Assembly (NCBI GenBank): GCA_017984895.1
Contig: JAGNYO010000010.1
Location: 1 to 60,272, forward strand
Length of the DNA: 60,272 nt
Source of the DNA: Sphingobium sp.
GTDB taxonomy: Bacteria > Pseudomonadota > Alphaproteobacteria > Sphingomonadales > Sphingomonadaceae
Direction of reading: 5' to 3'
Shown: piece after piece, positions 36,953-45,994 of the stretch
How the letters are laid out: each line of letters starts with the position of its first letter
How positions within the stretch are numbered: the first letter of the stretch is position 1
The notes under the pieces: model-generated
Databases searched by the model: none
What the model was told of the DNA's origin: nothing
The model's input: only the letters and a program-made list of their open reading frames with translations
Program-made: the position numbers and the translations under genes

Positions 36953-37207
36953 TCAACCCATCTTGTCGGCCATGTCCATGAAATTGCGCGCGGCATCACG
37001 GTCTGCTGCATCCGCGAAGGCACTATCGAGGTCGGGCGCATTGCCTAGCATATACAGCAGCGCCCACAGCCCGAAGCGCTGCCCGGCATGCTGTTCCAGC
37101 CCGAAATCGACGCGCATCCGTTCCATCCCGGCATCGAGCGCGGCGGCGGGCAAGGTTTCGATCTCGGCCTGGCCGAAATAGCGCATGAGCAAGTCCTGAA
37201 AATCCAT
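36953..37207 (-). CDS. Conserved small hypothetical protein
   Basis: An 84-residue helical, acidic protein: MDFQDLLMRYFGQAEIETLP, then GMERMRVDFGLEQHAGQRFGLWALLYMLGNAPDLDSAF and DRDAARNFMDMAD. The pattern is familiar from sphingomonad genomes, where it is an uncharacterised family. The start at 37207 is chosen at MDFQ. It is convergent to recQ (12 bases apart) and divergent from the ABC-F gene. Confidence 0.65.
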   Translation of the reverse strand: MDFQDLLMRYFGQAEIETLPAAALDAGMERMRVDFGLEQHAGQRFGLWALLYMLGNAPDLDSAFADAADRDAARNFMDMADKMG

Positions 37208-37287
37208 GTGCCCCCTGTTACGCGATTGCGGCCAAGCGGAAAGAAAAAAAGCCACCCTTTGCGCGCATGCTGTGCTAACGGCGCGCG

Positions 37288-39174
37288 ATGCTGACAATCA
37301 ACGACATTAGCGTCCGCCTGGGTGGCCGCACGATCCTGGATTGCGCCAGTGCTGCCCTGCCGCCTGGCGCACGCGTTGGCCTGATCGGCCGCAATGGCGC
37401 GGGCAAATCCACCCTGATGAAAGCGATCATCGGCCAGATCGAGCCTGATGGCGGCAGTGTCGATATGCCCCGCGGCGCGCGTCTGGGCTATATCGCGCAG
37501 GAAGCGCCCACCGGCACGGCGACGCCGTTGCAGACCGTTCTTGCCGCCGATACGGAACGCGCGCTCCTGCTCGCCGAGAGCGAGACTTGCGAAGATCCGC
37601 ACCGCCTCGGTGATGTGCACGACCGTTTGATCGCGATCGATGCCTATAGCGCGCCGGCGCGCGCGGGGCGTATCCTTGTGGGGCTGGGCTTTGACGAGGA
37701 AATGCAACAGCGCCCGCTCGATAGCTATTCCGGCGGATGGAAGATGCGCGTGGCCCTGGGGGCGCTGCTGTTTTCCGCGCCCGACATCCTTCTGCTCGAC
37801 GAGCCATCGAACCACCTCGATCTTGAAGCAACGCTGTGGCTGGAGAACTTCCTCAAGGAATATCGCGCGACCATCCTCGTCATCAGCCATGAACGCGACC
37901 TGCTGAACAATGTTGTCGATCATATCCTGCATCTGGAAGGCGGCAGGGTGACGCTTTATCCTGGTGGATATGATGCGTTCGAGCGGCAGCGGGCCGAGCG
38001 CATGTCTCAACTCGCGGCGGCGAAGGAAAAGCAGGATGCCGAACGCGCGAAGCTGCGGGACTATGTCGCCCGTAACAGCGCACGGGCGAGTACCGCCAAG
38101 CAGGCCCAGTCACGCGCGAAAGCCCTGGCGCGGATGCAACCTATTGCCGCCGCGCTCGAGGATCCCAGCCTCTCTTTTTCGTTTCCTGACCCGCCACCGC
38201 TGCGTCCGCCGCTCATCACGCTCGATATGGCGGCTGTCGGCTATAGCGAGACGCCCATTCTCCAGCGATTGAACATGCGCATCGATCCCGATGATCGCAT
38301 CGCGCTGCTCGGCAAGAACGGTAATGGCAAGACGACGCTCGCCCGCCTCCTCGCCGCGCAGTTGCCCGCAATGGAAGGCGAGATGACCGCGTCCGGCAAA
38401 ATGAGCGTCGGCTATTTTACCCAGTATCAGGTCGAGGAACTGGATACTTCGGATACCCCGCTTGAACATATGACCCGACAGATGAAGGGAGCGACGCCGG
38501 GCGCAGTGCGCGCGCAGCTGGGGCGCTTCGGCTTTTCGGGCGAGCGCGCGACCCAGAAGGTGGGTTCGCTTTCGGGCGGGGAGCGGGCACGGCTCGCCCT
38601 TGCCCTCATCACCCGTAATGCGCCGCATCTGCTGATTCTGGATGAGCCGACCAACCACCTGGATGTCGATTCCCGCGAGGCGCTCGTGCAGGCGCTCAAT
38701 AATTATACCGGCGCGGTGGTGATAGTCAGCCATGACCGGCACATGATTGAACTGGTAGCCGACCGGCTGGTGCTGGTCGATGGTGGTCGCGCTGATGCTT
38801 ATGACGGATCGCTGGAGGATTATACCGATTTTGTGCTGGGGCGCGGAGGTGCCGGCGGATCGGGCAAATCGGCCAAGTCAGATCGCAAGGCTGACCGTCG
38901 TTCCGCTGCCGAGGCGCGCCAAAAGGAAAAGGAGCTGGCCAACCAGGTCAAGAAAGCCGAAAGCGAGTTCAACCGGCTGACCGAAATGCGCAGTGCGATA
39001 GACAAGGCCATGTTCGACCCGTCCTCTGTGGAGGCCGCATTGTCCGGCCTGACCATGACCGACTTGATGAAACGACGCGCGGATATCGATACGCGGATCG
39101 GGCTGGCAGAGCAGGCGTGGCTGAACGCAGCCGGAGCGCTTGAAGATGTGGGCGGGGAAGAGAAAGCGGCCTGA
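37288..39174 (+). CDS. ABC-F family ATPase (Uup/YheS-type)
   Basis: The 628-residue soluble protein has two ABC cassettes and no membrane domain. Walker A motifs are GRNGAGKST (34-42) and GKNGNGKTT. Signatures are SGGWKMR and LSGGERAR. Both Walker B motifs are LLDEPSNHLDLEAT and LILDEPTNHLDVDS, each followed by a switch His. A charged linker of about 80 residues joins the cassettes. A Lys/Glu-rich coiled-coil C-terminus (AEARQKEKELANQVKKAESE) is like the Uup DNA-binding tail. ABC-F members act on ribosomes. Confidence 0.9.
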   Translation: MLTINDISVRLGGRTILDCASAALPPGARVGLIGRNGAGKSTLMKAIIGQIEPDGGSVDMPRGARLGYIAQEAPTGTATPLQTVLAADTERALLLAESETCEDPHRLGDVHDRLIAIDAYSAPARAGRILVGLGFDEEMQQRPLDSYSGGWKMRVALGALLFSAPDILLLDEPSNHLDLEATLWLENFLKEYRATILVISHERDLLNNVVDHILHLEGGRVTLYPGGYDAFERQRAERMSQLAAAKEKQDAERAKLRDYVARNSARASTAKQAQSRAKALARMQPIAAALEDPSLSFSFPDPPPLRPPLITLDMAAVGYSETPILQRLNMRIDPDDRIALLGKNGNGKTTLARLLAAQLPAMEGEMTASGKMSVGYFTQYQVEELDTSDTPLEHMTRQMKGATPGAVRAQLGRFGFSGERATQKVGSLSGGERARLALALITRNAPHLLILDEPTNHLDVDSREALVQALNNYTGAVVIVSHDRHMIELVADRLVLVDGGRADAYDGSLEDYTDFVLGRGGAGGSGKSAKSDRKADRRSAAEARQKEKELANQVKKAESEFNRLTEMRSAIDKAMFDPSSVEAALSGLTMTDLMKRRADIDTRIGLAEQAWLNAAGALEDVGGEEKAA

Positions 39175-39327
39175 CTATTTCAAGCTGGCAGTGACCGGCG
39201 AGAGGCGGGAGCGATAGCGGATATCCTGCCGCATCGCTTGGCGCGCGGGTGTCGGGAACACCCGCTTGGCATGCTCTTCGATGGTAGGAACCACCCCAGT
39301 CCGGCTGGGCATATAGACCTCGATCAT
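39175..39327 (-). CDS. Possible 50-codon gene downstream of serA
   Basis: The frame starts MIEVYMPSRTGVVPTIEEHAK and ends RLSPVTASLK. Composition is protein-like (balanced charges, no runs). It follows serA by 49 bases on the same strand, and the frame is open further upstream, though no better start is found. Its ribosome-binding site is weak. No family is recognised. It ends one base from the ABC-F stop, convergently. Confidence 0.35.
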   Translation of the reverse strand: MIEVYMPSRTGVVPTIEEHAKRVFPTPARQAMRQDIRYRSRLSPVTASLK

Positions 39328-39376
39328 GCGGCCTATATCCCCGCCGGGACTGAACGAAGCCCCTTTACCGCCTCTT

Positions 39377-40954
39377 TCAGAAGCTCAGTGCCTTGGCGCG
39401 CTTGACACCCGGCAGCTTGCTTATGCTGTCCAGCACAGCCTGCGGGATTGCGCTGTCGACCGAGAGCAGTAGCACGGCTTCGCCCCCCGCAGTGCGACGG
39501 CCGAGGTTGAAGGTGCCGATGTTGATACCCGCCTCGCCCAGCGTGCTGCCGACACGGCCAATGAAGCCCGGCGTGTCCTCGTTGACGATATAAAGCATAT
39601 TGCCTTCCAGCTCTGCTTCGACCCCGATCCCGAAAATCTCGACCAGACGCGGACCAGAATTGCCGAACAGCGTGCCCGCGACCGAGCGCGCGCCCTGGCT
39701 GGTGTTGACACTGACGCGCACCAGCGTGTGATAATCACCCTCGCGGTCATGGCGCACTTCGCGCAAGTCTAGCCCGCGCTCCTTGGCCAGATAGGGCGCG
39801 TTGACCATGTTCACGGTGTCCGAATAGCGGCGCATGAAGCCAGACAACACCGCGCCGGTGATCGGCTTGATGTTCAGCTCCGCGGCGGCCCCTTCGACCT
39901 CGATCGCGATATTATCGAGATCATCCGCCGCGAGCTGGCCTACCAGGCTGCCCAGCTTTTCCGCCAGCGCCATATAGGGCTTGAGCTTCGGCGCTTCTTC
40001 GGCCGAGAGCGACGGCATGTTGAGCGCGTTGGTGACGCCGCCGGTCATCAGATAATCCGAAAGCTGCTCCGCCACTTGCAGCGCGACATTGACCTGCGCC
40101 TCATTGGTGGATGCGCCGAGATGCGGCGTGCAAACAAGGTTCGGGGTGCCGAACAGCGGGTTTTCCTTGGCCGGCTCGACCGCGAAAACATCGAGCGCGG
40201 CACCCGCGACATGGCCCGAAACCAACGCCTCCTTGAGCGCCGCCTCATCGATCAGACCGCCACGCGCGCAGTTGATGATGCGCACGCCCTTCTTGGTCTT
40301 GGCAAGGTTTTCGCGAGACAGGATATTGCGCGTCTGATCGGTGAGCGGAGTGTGCAGCGTGATGAAATCGGCCTTGGCCAGCAGCGTATCAAGATCCGCC
40401 TTTTCCATGCCCATCTCGATCGCGCGCTCAGGGGTGAGGAAAGGGTCGAACGCCACGACCTTCATCTTGAGGCCGAGCGCGCGGGCAGCGACGATGCCGC
40501 CGATATTGCCGGCGCCGATGAGGCCCAATGTCTTGCCCGTCACCTCGACGCCCATGAAGCGGTTCTTTTCCCACTTGCCCGCCTGGGTTGAGGCGTCCGC
40601 TTCAGGCAACTGACGGGCGAGCGCGAACATCAGCGCGATTGCATGCTCTGCCGTGGTGATCGAGTTGCCGAAAGGTGTGTTCATCACCACCACGCCCTTG
40701 GAACTGGCATAGGGGATATCGACATTATCGACCCCGATGCCGGCGCGGCCAATGACCTTGAGGTTGGTCGCGGCGTCGAGGATTTCCTGCGTAACCTTGG
40801 TCGAGCTGCGGATGGCGAGGCCATCATACTGGCCGATGATCTTGATCAGCTCTTCGGGCTTGAGGCCGGTGATCTCGTCCACTTCCACGCCGCGATCACG
40901 AAAGATCTGCGCGGCCTGCGGGTCCATCTGGTCGGAAATAAGAACCTTGGGCAT
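39377..40954 (-). CDS. serA: D-3-phosphoglycerate dehydrogenase
   Basis: SerA oxidises 3-phosphoglycerate in the first serine-synthesis step. The 525-residue protein has the NAD-binding GLIGAGNIGGIVAARALGLKMKVVAFDPF, the catalytic-His segment CTPHLGASTNEAQ, the intervening ASB domain and a C-terminal ACT domain (LYIVNEDTPGFIGRVGSTLGEAGINIGTFNLGR) for serine feedback. The start at 40954 (MPKVLISDQM) is chosen over a farther upstream frame start. It is 65 bases downstream of serC, in one operon. Confidence 0.95.
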   Translation of the reverse strand: MPKVLISDQMDPQAAQIFRDRGVEVDEITGLKPEELIKIIGQYDGLAIRSSTKVTQEILDAATNLKVIGRAGIGVDNVDIPYASSKGVVVMNTPFGNSITTAEHAIALMFALARQLPEADASTQAGKWEKNRFMGVEVTGKTLGLIGAGNIGGIVAARALGLKMKVVAFDPFLTPERAIEMGMEKADLDTLLAKADFITLHTPLTDQTRNILSRENLAKTKKGVRIINCARGGLIDEAALKEALVSGHVAGAALDVFAVEPAKENPLFGTPNLVCTPHLGASTNEAQVNVALQVAEQLSDYLMTGGVTNALNMPSLSAEEAPKLKPYMALAEKLGSLVGQLAADDLDNIAIEVEGAAAELNIKPITGAVLSGFMRRYSDTVNMVNAPYLAKERGLDLREVRHDREGDYHTLVRVSVNTSQGARSVAGTLFGNSGPRLVEIFGIGVEAELEGNMLYIVNEDTPGFIGRVGSTLGEAGINIGTFNLGRRTAGGEAVLLLSVDSAIPQAVLDSISKLPGVKRAKALSF

Positions 40955-41019
40955 GACTATGCTCCTTATACAATAGGGGGAAATATGGCCGGCAAACCGG
41001 GCACACAAAAGTCAGAAGT

Positions 41020-42150
41020 TCAGGCGGCCTTCGCCGTGGCATAGGCCCAATCGAGCCATGGGCCGAGCGCCTCTATGTCCGCGGTGTCCACGGTCGCGCC
41101 GCACCAGATGCGCAGGCCAGCCGGGGCATCACGATAACCCGCCACGTCATAGGCCGCGCCTTCCTTCTCCAAAGCGCCCGCCATCGTTTTGATCAAGGCT
41201 TCGTCCGCGCCTTCCACCGTGAGACAGACCGACGTGGTGGATCGGGTAGCGGGATCGGTGGCAAGGTGGCCGAGCCAGCCGCGCTGTTCGACGATTTTGC
41301 CCAGCGCCGCCGCATTGGCGTTGCTCCGCGCGATGAGGCCGGACAGGCCACCGAGCGACTTCGCCCACTCCAGCGCGAAGATCACGTCCTCCACCGCCAG
41401 CATCGAAGGGGTGTTGATCGTCTCGCCCTTGAACACGCCCTCGGCGAGCTTGCCCTTGGAGACGAGGCGGAACACTTTGGGCAGCGGCCAAGCCGGGGTA
41501 TAGCTTTCCAGCCGCTCCACCGCGCGGGGGCCGAGGATGATAACACCATGCCCGCCTTCGCCGCCCAGCACCTTCTGCCACGAGAAGGTCGTGACATCGA
41601 GCTTGTCCCACGGCATGTCATAGGCGAACACGGCCGAAGTCGCATCGCAGAACGACAGACCTTCGCGGGTATCGGCGATCCAGTCGCCATGAGGCACGCG
41701 CACGCCAGAGGTGGTGCCGTTCCAGGTGAACAATACGTCGTTGGACCAATCGACCGCACCAAGATCGGGCAGGCTGCCATAATCGGCGCGCAGGATCGTC
41801 GGGTCGAGCTTCAGTTGCTTGGCGGCATCCGTTACCCAGCCTTCGCCAAAACTCTCCCATGCCAGCGTGGAAACGGGACGCGCGCCCAGCATGGTCCACA
41901 TCGCCATTTCGAATGCGCCGGTATCAGAACCAGGCACGATGCCGATGCGGTGCGTATCGGGCACCTGCAACACTTCGCGCATCAGGTCTATCGCGAGGGC
42001 AAGCCGGGTCTTGCCGATCTTCGCACGATGCGAGCGGCCCAGCGATTCAGTGGCTAATCTGGAGGCTTCCCAGCCCGGCGGCTTGGCGCAGGGACCAGAG
42101 GAAAAAAAAGGTCGAGCCGGCAGAATATTCGGCTTGGTAACGTCAGTCAT
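41020..42150 (-). CDS. serC: Phosphoserine aminotransferase
   Basis: SerC transaminates 3-phosphohydroxypyruvate to phosphoserine with PLP. The 376-residue protein has PLP-site Lys193 in TFSWQKVLGGEGGHGV, the phosphate-binding VPGSDTGAFEMAMW, and the ARPFFSSGPCAKPP start of the alphaproteobacterial type. The ATG at 42150 is set by the AAGGAG at 42156-42163 (minus). That site overlaps a predicted leader stem. It heads the serC-serA operon. Confidence 0.94.
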   Translation of the reverse strand: MTDVTKPNILPARPFFSSGPCAKPPGWEASRLATESLGRSHRAKIGKTRLALAIDLMREVLQVPDTHRIGIVPGSDTGAFEMAMWTMLGARPVSTLAWESFGEGWVTDAAKQLKLDPTILRADYGSLPDLGAVDWSNDVLFTWNGTTSGVRVPHGDWIADTREGLSFCDATSAVFAYDMPWDKLDVTTFSWQKVLGGEGGHGVIILGPRAVERLESYTPAWPLPKVFRLVSKGKLAEGVFKGETINTPSMLAVEDVIFALEWAKSLGGLSGLIARSNANAAALGKIVEQRGWLGHLATDPATRSTTSVCLTVEGADEALIKTMAGALEKEGAAYDVAGYRDAPAGLRIWCGATVDTADIEALGPWLDWAYATAKAA

Positions 42151-42159
42151 GTAGCTTCT

Positions 42160-42223
42160 CCTTGCAGAGAGCAGCGCGGCGTTGGGACCGCGTGGCCCGT
42201 CGGCGGCTCTACAGTCTGCAAGG
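42160..42223 (-). ncRNA. Probable serC leader (structure over the ribosome-binding site)
   Basis: On the minus strand, CCTTGCAGA (42215-42223) pairs perfectly with TCTGCAAGG (42160-42168), 9 bp, and the second arm contains part of the serC AAGGAG ribosome-binding site. Between them GGGCC-ACGC-GGTCC forms an inner hairpin (42185-42198). This matches the described alphaproteobacterial serC leader, whose last stem overlaps the ribosome-binding site of serC. A TTGACA at 42228-42233 (minus) lies just outside; if it were the -35 element, the first arm would not be transcribed, so the true promoter must be upstream or the fold differs. Confidence 0.6.
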
Positions 42224-42330
42224 TTAATGTCAAATGAAAAGGCCTGCATGGGCTGAACCGACTCTGTTTTCAGGCGCGGTGAGGGAAGGAAAACTGGCCC
42301 GCCTGCGCCTGGCTGTTATACAATGGCGGG

Positions 42331-43020
42331 ATGAGCGGGAGATTCCGGGGCAGGGGCGTGTGCGCGCCATGGGTAGCGATTGCGGCGTGCCTCGCGCTGT
42401 CCGCCTGTGCGGGGGACGTAATTCCGCAGGGCAAGCACCTGCGCGGGCATGGCCGGGCGCCGTCCGCTGCGCCGCGTTACGGCGTCAACAGTCCTGAGTT
42501 CCGCCAGTGCGCAGGCAAACTTGCTGCGCTGGGCGGGCACTTTACCCCCCTGCCCGACCGCAGCTATGGCGGGGGGTGTAGCGCCTTTGGCGCGGTGCGG
42601 CTTGATGAAATTATCGTGCCCGTCACCGGCCTGGGTTCCATGACCTGCCCGGTCGCGCAGCATTTTACGGCATGGGCGCGCTATGGCGTGGCGCCGGCCG
42701 CGCGCATTTATTTCGGGGTGGAACTGGTGCGTATCGATACATTTGGCACCTATAATTGCCGCGTCGTCGCGGGCAGCGACCGCCTGTCAGAGCATGGCCG
42801 CGCCAATGCTATCGACATCGCCGCCTTTCTGCTGGCGGATGGGCGGCGCATCTCGGTGCAAAATGGCTGGAATGGCGACGACGCGAGCCGCGCCTTTCTG
42901 CGCGCCGTGCGCACCAGCGCCTGCCGCCGCTTTCGCACAGTGCTCAGCCCGGATTATAACGCCGCCCATCATGACCATTTGCACTTCGACATGGGCGGGC
43001 GCGGTGGATATTGCCGTTGA
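42331..43020 (+). CDS. Extensin-like family lipoprotein
   Basis: The 229-residue protein has a lipoprotein-type signal (ACLALSACAG). The extensin_C domain follows, with the Cys-containing FRQCAGKLAALGG, GSMTCPVAQHF, SEHGRANAIDIAAF and a closing HHDHLHFDMG. The H/D residues are like those of the D,D-carboxypeptidase-like zinc fold, so it may act on peptidoglycan. It is divergent from serC and followed by the LOG-family gene. Confidence 0.87.
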   Translation: MSGRFRGRGVCAPWVAIAACLALSACAGDVIPQGKHLRGHGRAPSAAPRYGVNSPEFRQCAGKLAALGGHFTPLPDRSYGGGCSAFGAVRLDEIIVPVTGLGSMTCPVAQHFTAWARYGVAPAARIYFGVELVRIDTFGTYNCRVVAGSDRLSEHGRANAIDIAAFLLADGRRISVQNGWNGDDASRAFLRAVRTSACRRFRTVLSPDYNAAHHDHLHFDMGGRGGYCR

Positions 43021-43069
43021 TCCCTCACTTTTCTTCCGATCTTAACCATAATCCGCTATTCCGCTCAGC

Positions 43070-43948
43070 ATGAGTCAAAAAAATATTGGAGAGCGCATCT
43101 TCCGCCCTGCCCGGCAGGAGGCCCATGATGCGAAAATCAGCCTCGAGACTCCGCAGACGCAGAGCGTGTCCTATCGCCTCGCCTTTCAGGATACCGAGTT
43201 CCTGCTGCGCGAGGATCTGCGCCCGGTGCGCTTTCAGCTGGAGTTGATGAAACCCGAAGTGCTTCTTGATGAGGCAAAGATCGTCTCGACTTTCGTCTTT
43301 TACGGATCGGCACGGATTCCCTCGCCGGACAAGGTGCAGGCACTGATCGACGCTGCACGAACGGATCGGGACCGCCGCATTGCCCACAACCTCGCGGCCA
43401 AAGCCCGATATTATGACGAAGCGCGCGCGCTCGCCCGGCTGGCCGCGGGCTGTGCGGCCGATGATACAGGGGGCCGCCATTTCGTCGTCTGTTCGGGCGG
43501 TGGCCCCTCGATCATGGAAGCCGCGAACCGTGGCGCGCACGATGTCGGTGCGCAAAGCATCGGACTCAACATCGTGCTGCCGCACGAGCAGGCGCCCAAC
43601 GAATATGTGACGCCCGAGCTTTCGTTCCAGTTTCATTATTTTGCGCTCCGCAAGATGCATTTCCTGATCCGCGCCCGCGCACTTGCGGTGTTCCCCGGCG
43701 GATTCGGCACGTTCGACGAGCTGTTTGAGCTGCTCACGCTGGTGCAGACCGGCAAGATCAAGCCGATACCCATCCTCCTGTTCGGCCGCGATTTCTGGAA
43801 TAAAGTGGTCGATTTCGAGGCTCTGGTGGAGGAAGGCGTCATTGCCCCATCGGATCTGCGCCTCATCACCTGGACCGAAACCGCACAGGAAGCGTGGGCC
43901 GCGGTGGAAGCATTTTATGCGGACAGCGACGCGCCGACCTGTAGCTGA
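43070..43948 (+). CDS. LOG-family (Rossmann-fold) protein
   Basis: The 292-residue protein has a LOG/TIGR00730 core: VFYGSARIPSP, VCSGGGPSIMEAANRGAHD and the hallmark PGGFGTFDELFELLTLVQTGK. Most family members cut nucleoside 5'-monophosphates to base and ribose phosphate, and plant homologues release cytokinins. It is longer than minimal LOG proteins by an N-terminal extension of about 80 residues, a known bacterial subtype. It is followed by a poly-C tract and the next gene. Confidence 0.85.
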   Translation: MSQKNIGERIFRPARQEAHDAKISLETPQTQSVSYRLAFQDTEFLLREDLRPVRFQLELMKPEVLLDEAKIVSTFVFYGSARIPSPDKVQALIDAARTDRDRRIAHNLAAKARYYDEARALARLAAGCAADDTGGRHFVVCSGGGPSIMEAANRGAHDVGAQSIGLNIVLPHEQAPNEYVTPELSFQFHYFALRKMHFLIRARALAVFPGGFGTFDELFELLTLVQTGKIKPIPILLFGRDFWNKVVDFEALVEEGVIAPSDLRLITWTETAQEAWAAVEAFYADSDAPTCS

Positions 43949-44011
43949 ACCGGCTGGCCGCCCCCCCCCCTACACTGGACTTTCGCGGCAAGCATGATAG
44001 GCGCTGGGGCC

Positions 44012-44755
44012 ATGAAAACCCTCGGCATCATCGGTTTCGGCGATTTTGGCAGGCTTGCCGCGACCCATTTGCGCGGCCGCTTCGATGTCGGTGCGCATGA
44101 TCCACATCTGCCGGCTGACGCCATCCACGCCCATGGCCTGCGCGCCCTGTCGCTTGCCGAAGCGGCGCAGAGCGATGTCGTGATGATTGCGGTGCCCGTG
44201 CAAGTCATGGAACGCGTGATCGCGGAGGTGGCGGCGCATGTGAAACCGGGCGCGACGGTAATCGACATCGCCTCGGTCAAGGTGCTGCCGAGCCAGTGGC
44301 TGATGCGCTCCATGCCGGAGAGCGTGCACATTGTGCCCACACATCCGTTGTTCGGCCCACAGAGCGTGGCGCGCGACGGGCTGGCCGGGCGTCAGTTGGT
44401 GATCTGCCCGCTACGGAACGAGCAGCATCTTAAAGTGGCGGCGCTGGGCGAAGAACTGGGATTGCGGGTGCAGATCACTACCGCCGAAGAACATGACCGG
44501 GAGATGGCCTATGTGCAGGCGCTCACCCACCTTGTGGGCCGCACGCTCAGCAGCATGAACATCCCCGACGAGATGCTGAAAACCCAAAGCTACCAGCATC
44601 TGCTCGACCTGTGCGACCTGTTGCGGCGCGACAGTTTCGAGCTGTTCACCGCGATCCAGACACTCAATCCCTTTGCCGACGAGGTGACGCAGGCCTTTGT
44701 TACGCGCGCCGGCGACCTGCTGGCGCGCGTGCATGACAAGGCCTCGCCTCAATAA
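44012..44755 (+). CDS. Prephenate dehydrogenase-like protein
   Basis: The 247-residue NAD(P) protein starts MKTLGIIGFGDFGRLAATHL and has VVMIAVPVQVMERVIAEVA and the substrate-site PTHPLFGPQS. The C-terminal helices have ALTHLVGRTLSSM and FELFTAIQTLNPFADEV. These are features of TyrA-type prephenate or arogenate dehydrogenases used for tyrosine synthesis. It is shorter than classical TyrA (single-domain form). The ATG at 44012 is favoured over 43994 because it begins the Rossmann fold. Confidence 0.82.
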   Translation: MKTLGIIGFGDFGRLAATHLRGRFDVGAHDPHLPADAIHAHGLRALSLAEAAQSDVVMIAVPVQVMERVIAEVAAHVKPGATVIDIASVKVLPSQWLMRSMPESVHIVPTHPLFGPQSVARDGLAGRQLVICPLRNEQHLKVAALGEELGLRVQITTAEEHDREMAYVQALTHLVGRTLSSMNIPDEMLKTQSYQHLLDLCDLLRRDSFELFTAIQTLNPFADEVTQAFVTRAGDLLARVHDKASPQ

Positions 44756-44768
44756 ATCGCCTCAAAAA

Positions 44769-45461
44769 TCAGCGATAGAAGATGTGGTTGTCGATCACCG
44801 CAGCGCGTGGGCGCGCCCAGGCCGTCTTTACCCGACGGGCATGAAAATAGAGCGCGCCTTCGGCCGCACTGTTCCATGCATTGGCAAGCGCGATGCGGGA
44901 TATGGCGATCGCGCGGCGCCAATGCGGATGGCTGGTGTTCGGCTGCGGTATCGCGCCGCTCCGGACAAAGCTGAACTGACCCGGCTGGCGCACCACGCCG
45001 CACAGGCTGTTGCCGAAGCGGGCTGACTTCGCACGATTGATCACAACGCGGGCAACCGCGAGCTGCCCCTCGAGCGTTTCGCTGCGCGCTTCGTAGAAAA
45101 CGGTGGTGGCGAGACAGTGAACCTGCTCATCCAGCGGTGCGCCAACATCCGTGTCGGCGACCAGCGCGGCAAGCGACTCATAGGACTTCTCCGGCTGCGT
45201 GGCGTCGTCGGGGGCATTTGCTCCGGGCTGTGTATCCGTGGAAAGCGAGGGAGCGCCCTCCTGCAAGACTGCGAAGGCGACTGGAACAGCGGCGGCAGGC
45301 TCACCCGAAAGGGTGGAAGGAGCGGAAAAGGATGGGGCGGCTGTTTGAGCCGCGCTCTGGGGGACATTGTCGTCGGCCCAGGAAATACCGCCAATAAAGG
45401 CAGCGGTAAGAGATAATAATGCTGTCGCCGCACCGGATGCGGTCTTGATAGAATAAGACAT
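44769..45461 (-). CDS. Cell-wall hydrolase, SleB family
   Basis: The 230-residue protein has an N-terminal signal segment (ASGAATALLSLTAAFIGGISWA) and a Ser/Ala/Pro linker. The SleB/hydrolase_2 domain begins HCLATTVFYEARSETLEGQLAVARVVINRAKS, with the catalytic Glu in FYEARSE, and continues to GALYFHARRVKTAWARP. This lytic-transglycosylase-like fold should act in the periplasm. It is convergent to the prephenate dehydrogenase-like gene. Confidence 0.88.
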   Translation of the reverse strand: MSYSIKTASGAATALLSLTAAFIGGISWADDNVPQSAAQTAAPSFSAPSTLSGEPAAAVPVAFAVLQEGAPSLSTDTQPGANAPDDATQPEKSYESLAALVADTDVGAPLDEQVHCLATTVFYEARSETLEGQLAVARVVINRAKSARFGNSLCGVVRQPGQFSFVRSGAIPQPNTSHPHWRRAIAISRIALANAWNSAAEGALYFHARRVKTAWARPRAAVIDNHIFYR

Positions 45462-45634
45462 AGAACTTCAAAACATGCGGTTGGTCGGCCGCGGGCGTCA
45501 TATCCTCTTATCTTATCAGACGCCGTGCCGCCCCCCGTCTGCGTGTTTACCGCATTCCGTCCCCTGATAGGCGGTGATCGGCAACCTGCGCATGGAGTGC
45601 TGGGCGAGGCCTATGCTTCGGTTCGTCGCATAAG

Positions 45635-45976
45635 TCAACCTTGGGTCATTATAGCAGCGGCCAAGCGTTCCGCGTTTGCGCTATCGAGTTCAATTACCCA
45701 AATGTCGGGGTCAGAACGTTGGCGCCGCTCAATATACTGTGTCATCTCCGCCTCATTACCCCAAGATTGAGTAGCACAGGGGGATAATATGTAACCCTTT
45801 GAAAAGTCAGGCTGGCGTTCGTAAAGGCGGGTTTCTTCGGCTTGATTGCGGCACTGCACAATTATGGCTCCGGCCCCCTCATCCCCCTTATGCAGCACCA
45901 TGGCAAAGCCGCCATCAGACTGCACCGCGCGGATCAAGGCCTGCACCATCAGACGGCTTGTAGGACGCGCGCTCAC
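45635..45976 (-). CDS. DUF1491 family protein
   Basis: A 113-residue protein beginning MSARPTSRLMVQALIRAVQSDGGFAMVLHKGDEGAGAIIV, the DUF1491 signature, with TQYIERRQRSDPDIWVIELDS near the end. The GTG start at 45976 is chosen because family members start at the MSAR segment. It is the next gene after the thioesterase, 18 bases away. The function is unknown. Confidence 0.85.
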   Translation of the reverse strand: MSARPTSRLMVQALIRAVQSDGGFAMVLHKGDEGAGAIIVQCRNQAEETRLYERQPDFSKGYILSPCATQSWGNEAEMTQYIERRQRSDPDIWVIELDSANAERLAAAIMTQG

Positions 45977-45994
45977 TGAAGGAACATGCGCTGT

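Noticed and set aside
41266-42057. 263-codon frame antisense to serC
   Set aside because: It lies within the complete serC gene and has no motif of its own.
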